Source: Neckera pumila (taxonomy: Eukaryota > Streptophyta > Bryopsida > Hypnales > Neckeraceae). Taken from it: a stretch of DNA of 64,000 bases. Below, one piece after another: positions 11,813-22,761 of this stretch (the stretch's first letter is position 1; each line of letters starts with the position of its first letter). Position numbers and translations under genes: made by a program. Location: the NCBI GenBank assembly GCA_963969595.1, contig OZ018417.1, positions 23,438,501 to 23,502,500 of the forward strand. Reading direction: 5' to 3'. The notes beneath the pieces are model-generated. The model worked only from the letters and a program-made list of their open reading frames with translations. It was not told where the DNA came from and did no database searches.

Positions 11813-12001
11813 ACAAGAGAAAGGGGTGTTTTAAGTATAATCCTATTAGTATAATCTTATAATTAATGACCTTTTAAGAGGTTCTTAGTAAAATTTTACT
11901 AAAAACACGCGTATTTCTAGTAAAATTTTACTGAGAATCTTGTAAAAGGTCCTTACTTATAGGACTATACAACTAGAGCGATACTTAAAACAACCCTTCT
12001 T
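11813..12001. mobile_element. Small MITE-like inverted-repeat element
   Basis: The left arm (11813-11838) ends in GGGGTGTTTTAAGTAT and the right arm (11971-12001) begins with its near-complement ATACTTAAAACAACCC. The interior is itself partly palindromic, with two copies of a TAGTAAAATTTTACT segment. There is no ORF. The size and structure fit a stem-loop MITE. I could not define a clear target duplication. Confidence 0.6.
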
Positions 12002-13189
12002 CTTATAGTGTTAATATTGTAGAAAGCTTGTCTCATTGTTTTTCTTATGATATATGGCATCCTCTATGAACTAGAAGATACACCCAGAAATCCTCACTTA
12101 GATCCTCACTTTTGTTAGATCCCTAGATACATGATCTCACCAACTTTCCAAGTATGTATAGCATGTCATTCAATTTGTCATGACTAGAGTACTACAACAC
12201 TTTGTCTACTCGAGACTCCTCAATTCTCTCACCTCATTTCTTGGAAGGCTTGGGGAGTCACCCTCAAGGTTCCCCTTGTTCACCAAAGTGACATGGGCAT
12301 GCCTTTGAGTGAGGTGGTTGTGATAGTTACAAGGGATATGGATATTACACAATCATGAGCATAATATTCCAAACTAAAAACAAAATTTTTGTTTTGAAGT
12401 TTATTGCCAACTAAATGAGAAATATACTTGTAATGAGTGAATGCCATAGAAGAAAATGTATGTGATAACTGAAGGATGATTGCAAGAAATATTTTACGTT
12501 TTTGGCTCAAAAAAGCAGTTTTTGGCCATAGGACTAGCTACTTATGCGGTACTACTAACACTCTATGTCAGCAGCGCCCTTGCAAATCTAAACAGTCAAT
12601 TTAAGGGGCCTACAGATCTAAATTGTCAATTCAGTACTATACAATACTATAAACTATTGCGAGGTACTATAGCATCCACTGGGAGCAGCCAAAATAGTAG
12701 AAAAAAGGATCTGTGGACTTTTTTTGTTTCTAGTAATTAAAAATGATTTTCAAAACTAAAACTTAAAAAATCCATTAGGCTAGAAAAGATTGCACTCCCG
12801 TTGCACCCAAAAAATTGTGTAAAGAAATTTTTTCCCTTGATCTTTGTAACCTTTGCGCAAAGGTAGGTTACTTTGCCCCTATGTTTGCAACCAATATGTT
12901 ACTATTTTTATATAAATTCACCATCAATCCTTGTAATGTTAACGGACCTCCAATATGTCCAATTTGTGGCTTCAAATTTGCATTTTTGGGTCAAAATTTG
13001 GACTTAATCCCTCCCCCACTCTCCTCCCCAATGGTCAAAGTAGACATCCAATTGGGGGCAATTAAAAATAATAAACTAATTTTAAAAAAAATTTTAAAAA
13101 TTAGTCAATGTTTACAACTACTGCATATACTTTCACTATGATTGTGTGTATATTACAATGACAAACATCATGGTGTAAATTTAATTTTC
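12002..13189. other. Intergenic, nothing recognised
   Basis: AT-rich sequence with scattered short frames on both strands (for example 12480-12740 and 12815-13141). None has recognisable motifs or splice support. Confidence 0.4.
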
Positions 13190-13600
13190 ATGTCATTCTA
13201 TAATTAGAAAATAATAGACATTGAAAATACTCCAAAATTTCAAATTGCAATGAAATATTCAATATTAGGAATTTTTTCAAAATTCAAATTAGAGTAGAAT
13301 TTAGACTAGATGACCTTCATTTTGTTAGTTGGACTCAAATTCAAAAAATATCATTTCTGTGAAGAAATTTTAGATTTAGAGCAAGTAACAACAAATTCCT
13401 CAAATACACTAAAATATTATATCCTATGATCCAGTTTTTTTAGTAACTTCTCATTTATATAAAGACAAAGACTTGCAAGACTACAATTCAATTAATACTC
13501 TTCATAAGCCACCATGAAAGGTCAAAGAGAAAAATATGGATGAAAAAATGCTTTTAAAGTCTTTCTATCTTATAGTGTTGTCATCGGAATGCCACGGAAT
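13190..13600 (+). repeat. Dispersed AT-rich repeat, copy 1 (second copy near 19560-19930)
   Basis: The block here and the block at about 19560-19930 share an ordered series of matches: the TCATTCTA-attagaaa start, the CAAATTcAAAA segments, the GATGACCTTCATTTtgTTAGTTG / GATAAAGTTCATTTCAATAGTTG correspondence, and a GGATGAAAAtATGGATT-like segment at the right. Both copies are diverged and non-coding, and their boundaries are unclear. Confidence 0.45.
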
Positions 13601-14910
13601 GGCATATACGGTGCTCCAGGGTTTAAGATTGGCTTTTCCTTTCAATATATATTAGTCTTTCAAATCAGATTTTAGAATTAGAAATTTTATTATTATGATT
13701 GCTAATTGGCTTTATTTATAAATCAAATTTTTATTTGATAATCCAAAGCATTTAAAAATTAAGAAACTTTTTTTTATAAAACTACAAGAAACGGATACAA
13801 CTATATCAACAAAGAATAAAGGAATTAATAGATGATATATATTTAATGGACATGGAATGAATTTTTTGTATATATTTTTAGAAGGAACTAGCAGAATACA
13901 AACGATTATTTTGGTATGTCACAATGAAATTTAAGCTTGACCCATGGGATGTTGGATTTTGTAACCCAATTTGGATTTTGACTATTCTTAGACAAAAATA
14001 ACCTTTTTCAAAATTCAACATTTTCACATGGATTGAAATATGGATATTCTTTTAGATTGATTTACTTAAAAACAAGATGTATACAATGGGGGTTTTGTTA
14101 TACAAAAAATTATTTAGAGTTTCTAAGTGTACAAAATACAAATGTAGAATAAACATTGCAATACTATGCAAGGTTTGTTTTTTTCATTTTTTAAGAAGTG
14201 CCATAGTGGCAATATTATATTTTGTAGTGGTGCTTCAAATTTCAACATTCATCCATATCAAATAAAAATACTCTGTATCACATTAGTACATATCACATGT
14301 CTATAATTTGGTGCTCATCTACAATCTAGCAATTTCATCCATTTTGTTTTTTTACTTTGAGTTTTTTTGGCACTTTTATCCAAGTTTTTTGCCATTTTTT
14401 TTACCATTTTTCAACCGTGTTTTTTTTTGTGGTGCAATCTAGCACCAAAAAGCCAAAAAAAAAATCCCTAATACTATGTAGTTTTCAATTTTATCAAATC
14501 AATTCAAATTAAAGAACTTAATAATCAAATCTATAATTTTGATGAATATTCAATCTATATTTCAAAATTATAGATTTGGTTGTTTTAATATATAGATTGA
14601 TTCTGATCATGCAAAGTTCTTTTATGAATCACGAATTTTAATAAAGTTTGTTGTAATCCCTAGTTTTTTTAATCTTGCCATGAAAGTATTTAGGGGTATT
14701 TCAATTGTCCAATGTTCAAATGTAGAATTGTTTATATGTAATTTATGTGATTTTTTAATACTGAATTCTAATGAGAACATTTTCAAATTGTGATCGCATG
14801 CAAATTGAAAGATCTGTTTTAAAGGTTGGAGGGTTTGGATTGAGATGCTTTTAGAGCATCTTCAATCCACATAGTAAACAAGTCCAACAAATAAAATAAA
14901 TTTTGAATGA
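13601..14910. other. Intergenic AT-rich stretch with small palindromes
   Basis: No gene is visible. A short inverted repeat with arms at about 14527-14545 and 14565-14585 is built on CAAATCTATAATTTTG. Another hairpin at about 14838-14876 centres on GATGCTTTTAGAGCATC. Confidence 0.4.
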
Positions 14911-15823
14911 TTAATCCCTAAAGGCCCAAGGCATTTTTTGGGTCCAAAACCACTGAAAATTGCCATTTCTACTACAATCACTCCCTAAACCAAAAAAATT
15001 TTTTTTTTTAAGAATCTCACTAGAGGATCTTGTACTTCACTTGTCTTAGATCATGTGGTGAAAATTCTATGAAATAGAACGGATTGGAAGATATTAGCAT
15101 TTAAAGTTGGAAAAGAACTTTTTTTAATTATGGCCTGGAATTTCAGATGACTTTGACGGCCATTTTTGGATTCTTTTTGTACTACACACTACAAGTTAAA
15201 ACTTTTTATGTTGAACATTTGAGTTGAGAGGCAGGGAAAAAAATTTAGAATGTCAAAACTTAATTTTCACATATTAAAAAACTGTTAAATAGAAGTAGGT
15301 CCAAAATTGAACAAAGTACTAAATCATTAATAGCTCTTAGGTGGAATTAAAACACCATAATCCCAACACTAGGATTGTTCTTGCAAACAAGCTTAACTTA
15401 TCAAAAAAAAATTGAAAAAAATTGAAAATTGCATTAAAAAATGAATTCTATAAGTTTTCTTCTTTTAAGATCTTAGATTGCCTGAAAAAACAAGGTTTTC
15501 TATAACTTTGTCATTTTGAGTCCAAATAGATTGAATCAAAGCTTCAAATGTGGACAAAAACATGATCTTTGAGAGAAAAGAAACTAAACAAAAGAATTCA
15601 ATTTTTAAAAGTTTTTTATTTTCTACCAGGTAAACTGCTTTTTTGCCTTTGGGTGGCATAACTTTTGCTCCCGGGCACCGATTGAAAAAATAATTATAGA
15701 AAGCTAATGTGATTTTTTACCTTCAAAAAAAGTTTCAAAAAATCAAGTCAAAATTTCAGGTCACACGAGCGTGCCCGAAATCCCAAGTGTCCTTCAAGGG
15801 GACTTTGGGCCTTTAGGGGTTAA
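14911..15823 (-). mobile_element. TTAA-terminal element, subfamily A, reverse orientation
   Basis: This 913-bp copy starts TTAATCCCTAAAGGCCCA at 14911 and ends CTTTAGGGGTTAA at 15823. The core motif occurs as TTTTGCTCCCGGGCACCGATTG near 15662, showing the element lies in reverse. The hairpin segment GTCC-TTCAAG-GGGAC is at about 15789-15803. Open frames inside (for example 15465-15659) are short and repeat in other copies as AT-rich shadows, not as a transposase. Confidence 0.85.
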
Positions 15824-16798
15824 TATAGAATTAGAACTTGAAAGTACAATCATTCATTGGAAGTATAGTAAAAAATTTCATAAAATAGACACAAAAAAAA
15901 TCTAAATTTGGACATCAGACATTCAGTGGTTTAATATAGACCCATTGGAAGTGCCATGTATGCTTGGCGTGCCGTTTGCATGATTTTCCTTTTCTTAGCA
16001 TGTTTTGCCATAAACACTACAATTTTTTGTCTTATAGCTTGCTTTCAAAGGAGTGTCTATTGGTCATCTAATGTTCAAATCTAAACTTGCTTGTGTCTAA
16101 TTTATGTAAATTTTGAATGTGTTTCCAGTGATAGTATTTCTCCAGTTCTAGTTCCACATTACTCATTCACAAGTTATTTTATTTGCCAGCTCAGTTTGCC
16201 ACGTGGATTGAGGATGCCATTACAATCAATACAAATTTTGCATACAAATCAGTCAATCATTCAGTTTCCCCATTCATTTGCAAAATACATGATTCACAAT
16301 CATACACATGAACTTCTGAAGATGTCCAAAAGAAGCCTCAACTGGTGGGCCAGAAATCGCTTCCATTCTCAATAATGGTTTCACTTTATTTGCAAGGTAA
16401 CGGGATAACAAGCTGGAGTTCGTGTCCAAATTCGTAAATATGCTTCAACTATTCCGTGCACCAGATTGGTCTATGTAAAAACTACCAGAATCCTGGATGC
16501 ACTTGTGGTCAAAATTGACGTTTCTTAGATGCAAACACCTCTTATTAAAAACAATTCACTGGAGAAGAAACAGGATTCGCAAATTTTCTATACAGTGATA
16601 CCTAAACAGACAAACCTATAAACAGATTGAACTCATTGCTCGTTGCGTCGGTCAGAAGAGCCCGTTGCGTTCTCACCTAACACGGGGTTCTGCTTTGCCA
16701 GTTAACCCCATCGTGTACCTCTCCATTCGCTATGTTACACCGTTTGGATGGGACAAACCTCAGAATTTAATAAGAATTACAACCCTAGAAACATTAAC
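15824..16798. other. Intergenic; probable 3' flank of the BTB gene
   Basis: AT-rich to about 16380, then more balanced to 16798, which would include the 3' untranslated region of the BTB gene on the minus strand. No other gene is visible. Confidence 0.4.
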
Positions 16799-17829
16799 TT
16801 ACTTCTTGATGTCCTTCTTAAGGTCCTGAATAAAGGCCTTGGTTATTTCCACTGATAGAAGAGCATTCTTCATGGCGAAGTCCTCATATTCTTTTGAGAA
16901 GACCACGTCCTCATAGCTCTTCAAGATTATACCAATGGCCGTCTCTTTTAGTGAAGAAGCATGAGTGAGGGTCGCCAACTCCAGAACCTCAAGAACATTA
17001 GATGGAGATACAGTAGGACAGATGTAAGCTTCACAAACCTTACTCAATACTGGTATGTCATATTTATCTGCTGCTATCAAGAGAGCATGACCGTGCTCCG
17101 CCATGGCATCAGCGGGAATTTCAGCACAGTACAGGAACTCCAGAAGGTAGCGAAGTTGATCATGGCTTAGCTCCTGTATGTGAACAACTCCTGCGTGAGG
17201 CTCCTTCATTTCATCCGACTCAAACATTGCTCTGAATATTGGTGACTTGGTTGCCTACAGTCGCATCCAACAAACTACACATGTAAGAATGAGACAAGAA
17301 GAGATTTTAGTGTAAAATTACCACATCCCTTCCACAGTATTTGCAGTGCTAGTTATAACATGTCTAGTCATGAGGAGAAGAATGCACCGAAATCTCCTGG
17401 AATCATTAGGGGAATAATTTCAGAAAATGCAAACGCATCGAATATCGATACAGTAAACAAAGAGACTCAGAAAGAACTAACCATGACAACGCGGTGGGCA
17501 TGAATGGAAAGACCGTCGTTGGTGACCAATTCAACATCAGTATGCATCCCCGTTTGGAAAGCTTCTACAAGTGACTCGAGAAACTCAAGCTTCTCGCTCA
17601 CATTTTCTTCCATCTGTTCCAGTTGCTTAATTTGCTTAAATGCATACTGCAGTCCATGCCCAGCGGCTTGCCTCGCTTTCTCCCCATTTTCTACATCATC
17701 GCGCCACTCTTGCTCCAATTTCCGGCACAGGTCGATGATAGACCTTGCACCATCATAGCAACTATTGCACACCGTGTTGCGCGGAGGTCGAAACGAGTTC
17801 CCGAAGGAGGTGCACAAGCAGCAATCCAT
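16799..17829 (-). CDS. BTB/POZ domain protein with N-terminal Cys pairs (At1g01640/At3g56230-like)
   Basis: Two exons, complement of 17482-17829 and 16799-17254, give 267 aa. The intron has a GTTAGT donor and a TGTAG acceptor in phase 0, and the join restores a typical BTB core (HRVVM|ATKSPIFRAMFE). Residues 1-30 hold a conserved head, RPPRN-T-x-C-x2-C-Y, with Cys3-x2-Cys6 and Cys21-x2-Cys24, which could bind a metal. Residues 30-95 are rich in charged residues and probably helical. The BTB fold begins near residue 97 (DVELVTNDG), followed by helical C-terminal segments ending VEITKAFIQDLKKD. The same head and tail occur in a plant family typified by Arabidopsis At1g01640, as I recall it. BTB proteins of this kind often act as substrate adaptors for CUL3 ubiquitin ligases, which is family-based inference. 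The ATG at 17829 is chosen because the conserved head follows it directly. A donor-like GTAAGT overlaps the stop codon, so 3' UTR splicing is possible. Confidence 0.9.
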
Positions 17830-18905
17830 TGCATACCGCGGGTTCTGTTAGCGTTGCTTCCTCCGCCGTGTGCTGCAAGGAACTTCTAGGATTTGCAATG
17901 CCAAACCTCTTTAACCCCTTCAGAAGCATAACAGAAAATAGTCAAAGACTCGATCAAATTTAAGATAACCCGGAGCCGTCTCTTCAGCTGTAGTTCTCAC
18001 GATAATTGATCAAGACAACCGAAAGTTCGCCAATTGATTCAATGCATTAGGACTGAATAGAAACATTCCCAAAATATTCCGTCCAATCCTGCAGAAACCC
18101 TCAATTTACTCAGACTTCTATTCTGATACTTGCAAGAAAGAAACTCAATGAAACGGTTTACCTCAAACGTGCACCAGCGAATGACTCAATCCTATAAGGA
18201 GATTTCTCACAGGCACATCCCAAGCAATCGAAAATCTCAATTCTGGTCAAGAAAACCTCAATTCAGACCAATCTTTGTCTCTAACAGTCCAACTCGCGGC
18301 ACGAATGAAACAAACGACTAAAAGCCATCAACGCAAACGCCAATTCAAACCACTCACCATAAAATACTTCTCATCATCCAAACATGCAGCAAAATTCCAC
18401 CCCTACACCACATATCCTCCGATCCTCTGTCCCTCAACCCCACTCCACTCCAATCGCGTGACAGAAACTTACGCACGCGTAAAATTGACAACGGATTCAC
18501 TTCAATTTAGCTGTCAGAGAGCGCAATTCACCGCGACATGGCGGTCGCCATTGCTCCCACAGCTAGCGACTCCGCGACTGCACCCCTAAGCACCATATTG
18601 AACGCCGCGACATCCGAAAAAAACCTCTTTAATCAATCTGTCCCCATGGCCACCTCGCTAGTCCCGCAATAATGCATAGCGGCGACCGGTGCCGGCGCCA
18701 TGATTGCGCCGAAGTCGTCGTCACCTCCGCCCCCAAAGCCATCGCCATAGCCACGAGCGGCCTTTCCCTGTCGGGAACAAGCCCCGGCATTCAGCCTTGT
18801 CCAGAACGAAACTTTTGTTCGTCCAAGCTGAGTGTAACTTATTTCGTCCATATAGAATGCCTTGCGTCCAAATCAACTGGTATAGCCCTCTGCCGTTGTG
18901 TTCCT
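17830..18905. other. Upstream region of the BTB gene; GC-rich patch, no gene assigned
   Basis: The 5' flank and leader of the minus-strand BTB gene. Base composition is high in C on the plus strand between 17900 and 18880. Frames at 18633-18851 (minus, Gly-rich) and 18672-18998 (plus) are open over a GC-rich patch, but neither has a recognisable domain. The patch may be promoter or untranslated exon sequence. Confidence 0.4.
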
Positions 18906-19195
18906 AGTTTTCTAATTCATAATAAAAACTTTGAAATTCAATATCTTTCACACAGTCATTCCAAACGCCACGAAACAAAGCCCATCCAATCCTCCTGACC
19001 AAAAGCTTTCCAACGGTACCAAGAACGCTATCAAAATCAAAACAAAAGTAATTTTCTAATTTTTTGACCCATAAATACTTCAAAATTCAATAACTTCCAC
19101 ACCCTAGCTCCAAACTCCACGAAACCAAGCCCATGCACCCCTCCTCGCTGAGCCCTTTCTAACGGTACCAAGCACGCCCCCGGGGGATGCACAGT
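18906..19195. repeat. Diverged tandem duplication, unit about 145 bp
   Basis: Two units, starting near 18906 and 19049, share TAgTTTTCTAATT, a CAAAATTCAATA(A/T)CTT segment, CCAAAC(G/T)CCACGAAAC, AAGCCCATcCA, and TTTC(C/T)AACGGTACCAAG in the same order. The second unit has lost a few bases and ends in a GC-rich segment. A short AAAC microsatellite follows at about 19208-19230. Confidence 0.65.
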
Positions 19196-19239
19196 CCGGG
19201 ATCTCAACGTAACAAACAAACAAACAAACATCCAAACTT

Positions 19240-20119
19240 AAGCTATGGATACCTCCCTCATGCATACAACCTATGACCGTGCAGTCAAACTCCTTTGCTT
19301 TGTTTGTATGCTCCATTTTGTCACTAAACACCATTTTCACTTGTGTTATTTTTAAGAGATGAAATCACATATCTTCTACATATTGTAAAGTTTTAAGATT
19401 ATTCTTTTAATTAGTTATAAAGATTTAAAATACCTATGAATTTTGGAAGAAAAAATGAAGAAAAGTCATGTCAAATGCAACATACACCTTAGTTGATATC
19501 TCAAAATTTCACTATGCATATACATTATAGTATAGAACATTGTTATAAAATCCAAATTTATGTATCATTCTATTATTAGAAAATTAGAAAACCATGATAA
19601 TAGGCTCAAAGTTCAAATTGTAATAAAACATCTAATTTTAGGAAAATCTCAAAATTTCAATTAGAGTAAAATTAGATTTGATAAAGTTCATTTCAATAGT
19701 TGAGCTCAAATTCAAAAATATTTGAAAAAGATTAAACATTTTAGATCAACAATAGAAAGCTAAAATTTGCCAATATACATTAATTTTTTTGTGATGTATG
19801 GATAAACCATCTTCTTCTTTACAAAAGTCAATAATTTCTCAATAAAGGAATTTTCACCCCCGTTTGCTACAAACACTCAAGGAGCTCTCAAAAAACATTG
19901 GATGAAAATATGGATTTAGAGTTTAAGGTGAAATTAGTTTCCACCATCCAAAGCTTCTAAAGATTCATTTTTTTCTAGCTGCCTTAGTCAAGTGTTTCAA
20001 AGTTAAGAAAATTAAATGCCAAGAAGTGAGGCCCACTTTAGAGATGCTCTTATTATTGGTCTTCTTTTATGCATGTACAATTTTAGATCCAATTGAGGAC
20101 CAAATAAGATAATCTTACT
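19240..20119. other. Intergenic; contains dispersed repeat copy 2
   Basis: No gene is recognised. The part from about 19560 to 19930 is the second, diverged copy of the AT-rich repeat described at 13190-13600. Confidence 0.4.
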
Positions 20120-21047
20120 CTAACCCCTAAAGGACCAAGGCCTTTTTTCTACCAAAAAACTCTAAAAATTGTCATTTCTAGAACAAAGAGTAAAAAAATT
20201 TGAAAAATGTGTTTTTTGCACATCGAACCATAGGATCTTATACCTAACTAGTATGAGAATGTGTGGGAAAAATTTCAAAATTTTTGACTGCACAAATTGC
20301 AAGATATCTGCATTTGAAGTGAAATAAACAAGTTTTTCAGCACATTGCGGGACTAGATATTTTGACTTTGAACATTTTTAACTTAGATATTCTACACTAC
20401 AGAGTTTTGAGCTTTAAATCTTTCTAGTTGAAAATTGGGTTGAGAGTCTAGGAAAAAAAAAGAAATTCAAAAAAATTTAATTTTCATTCTTAAAAAATTT
20501 GTTAAGTAGAAGTAGGTACAAGATAGAAGGAAAATCTAAAATATTAATATCTTTTAGATGGAATTAAAATGCACTAATTCCAATTGTAAAATTGTTCTAG
20601 CACAAAAACTAAACCATGTGGAACTTTTTTATTTGAAAAATTGCAAAAATTGCATTCCAAAATGAATCCTACAAGTTATTTTTTTCAAGAAGATGCTCTA
20701 ATTGCCCAAAAAACAAGATTGTCCATAACTTTCTCATAGAAAATCTAAATGAAATGAATCAAAGCTTACCAAATAGACAAAAATATAATCTTAAAAAAAA
20801 AAAAAGATTTTAAATTAATTTTTTTGCAAAATATTTTGCTGCCCCCTCTCCCTTGTTTTGAGCTTATTTGGGCATAACTTTTGTTCCCGGGCACCGATTG
20901 AAAAAAAAAATCATATTCCCACAAAGCTTATCAATTTTAATATCTCCAAAAAAAGTTTCATAAAACCATGACAAAAATTCAGCCCATAGGTACCTGCCCG
21001 AAACCCCATTTGTCCGTTGAACAGACAGTTGGTCCTTTAGGAGTTAA
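20120..21047 (-). mobile_element. TTAA-terminal element, subfamily A, reverse orientation
   Basis: This 928-bp copy has the left junction CTAACCCCTAAAGGACCAA (first T mutated to C) and the right junction GGTCCTTTAGGAGTTAA. The reverse core motif TTTTGTTCCCGGGCACCGATTG is near 20880. The hairpin at 21012-21026 has two stem positions changed on both sides compared with other copies while pairing is kept. Confidence 0.85.
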
Positions 21048-22761
21048 GTCAATCAAATAAGCATTTGAGCATGATTTCCAATATTGAAATATCTAAAATT
21101 TATTTTTGTTGAATCTTGTTGGGAACCAAAAGGAGATTCTAAATTTTTTTAAATACATTATTTGGACATTATATGAATAAATCACAAAATTTCAAAGTAC
21201 TGAAAAGAGGTGTATCCAAAATCAACCTTAGACTCTCATGAATAGAAGATGTACATTGTTTTTAGGCAAGAATATGTGAGGGCTAGTTTTAGCAATAGGG
21301 GCAAAATTAGATGTGGTTACCTTACAGATTTCAATTTTGTACATATGTGTCACTTAAATTGCCAGCAAGTGTGCAGCTTTGATTTTAGTATGAAAATGGA
21401 TAAATAGATTTCTAAAAGCACTAACTTATGCCTAAATATTCAATGAATTTAAGTTCAATGCTAATGTGGTGACTTACAATGCTTACATGGTGGCATCTTC
21501 CTAGCTAGCCTCTATTCACCAACTTCTTACAATCTCATGCCATATTGCCAAGTATCAAGAACATGCTCTTTTTATGAATCTCACTTATCTTTGTAAAGTA
21601 GGGTGCTCTAAAAGCGACCTTGCTTCTAACACAAAGTTATATATTGCACTCATTAGTGCACCATTAGGGTATAAATGGTGTACATTTCAGGAGAGGGGAC
21701 GCTTTTAGTGACTACTTCGTTTCCACTTCAAAAAATTGTAGCTTATTCTTTAAGGGTCCAAAAATTATGAAGCAATTTAGGTGAGATGTCTATATCATTT
21801 TTCTTTCAATGAAAATTTAGTGAAAAATATTTCAAGAGGTCAAACTCCTTACAGTTACAAATCAGCCTTTAAAGAGTTGCTTTATGAGTAGCCTATCCTA
21901 TGATGTTTAATACAATATTTTTCTAATCAATAGAGGTACATAACATTATAGACCTTTGCTGGGGGTTTCCCTTTTCTTCCCCCAAAATCTGAAGCCCCCC
22001 AACAAATGAAGTTGCAAACTCTGACAATATAAAGAAATTTGATGTGCCTGTGACCAATCACAAAGCCAGTATTATAACTTAATACTCCCCCTAAATATCT
22101 TCAGGGGAATTATACCTCCACCTGGGGGGAGTCACCAGAACCAATTACCAATGTTATGTACTATAGTGGATTTTTTTGTACTTTGAAACACTAGCTTTCA
22201 CAATGGATGAAATCGTTAAATTGCTACAAAACTTTAGGATGGTATTCAGTTGCTCTTAGTTGAATGAATGTACTGTATCTACCTTTAGTTTAGTATTCAA
22301 AATAAATGAAATAAAAAAACTGTACTTCGAGGCACAAGAAAGGGATCACAGTTTTTTTTGTCTTCATCTTCCTCACATGTAGACTGAGTCGGTTTTCATC
22401 GCCGCCTCATCACTCGCTCATCACTCCGCCTGTTGCTCGCGCAACTCAAACCGATGGACTATTGAGAGCTTTCATCTCCCATGGATCCGATCGTTCAACG
22501 TCGAAGCGCAAACACATTAGCATAACTTTCTAAAGCATTTGAGCTGCTGCACAGGAACGGTACAACACTGCCAAGACCCATCCACCTCGACTGCAAATAA
22601 AGATTGCTGGATGAGCTCCCCTGCATGTATTGCGGTATCTTCCGATCCCGAGTGGAACCCAACTGCAGGGAATTGATCGATCGATCGACTGTAAGGGGAA
22701 GGAACAAGCGGCTTGTGTGTGCCTTGCAGGGATCAGAACAAGCAGGGGAGGTCCTTTAGCT
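21048..22761. other. Intergenic and 5' flank of the DUF21-CBS gene
   Basis: AT-rich to about 22330. A small imperfect inverted repeat (about 21605-21712) has arms around CTAAAAGCGACC and GGGGACGCTTTTAG, possibly a MITE relic. From 22370 the sequence becomes GC-richer and is probably the promoter and leader of the downstream gene. A short GATC-repeat stretch lies at about 22675-22688. Confidence 0.4.

Noticed and set aside
15465..15659. Frame inside a TTAA element, similar to peptides from other copies (for example 56115-56321)
   Set aside because: The shared peptide reflects shared element DNA; frames are short and interrupted in most copies, so it is not a transposase.
18633..18998. Gly-rich minus frame and overlapping plus frame as a gene
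   Set aside because: Both are open because of local GC richness; low complexity and no supporting signals.
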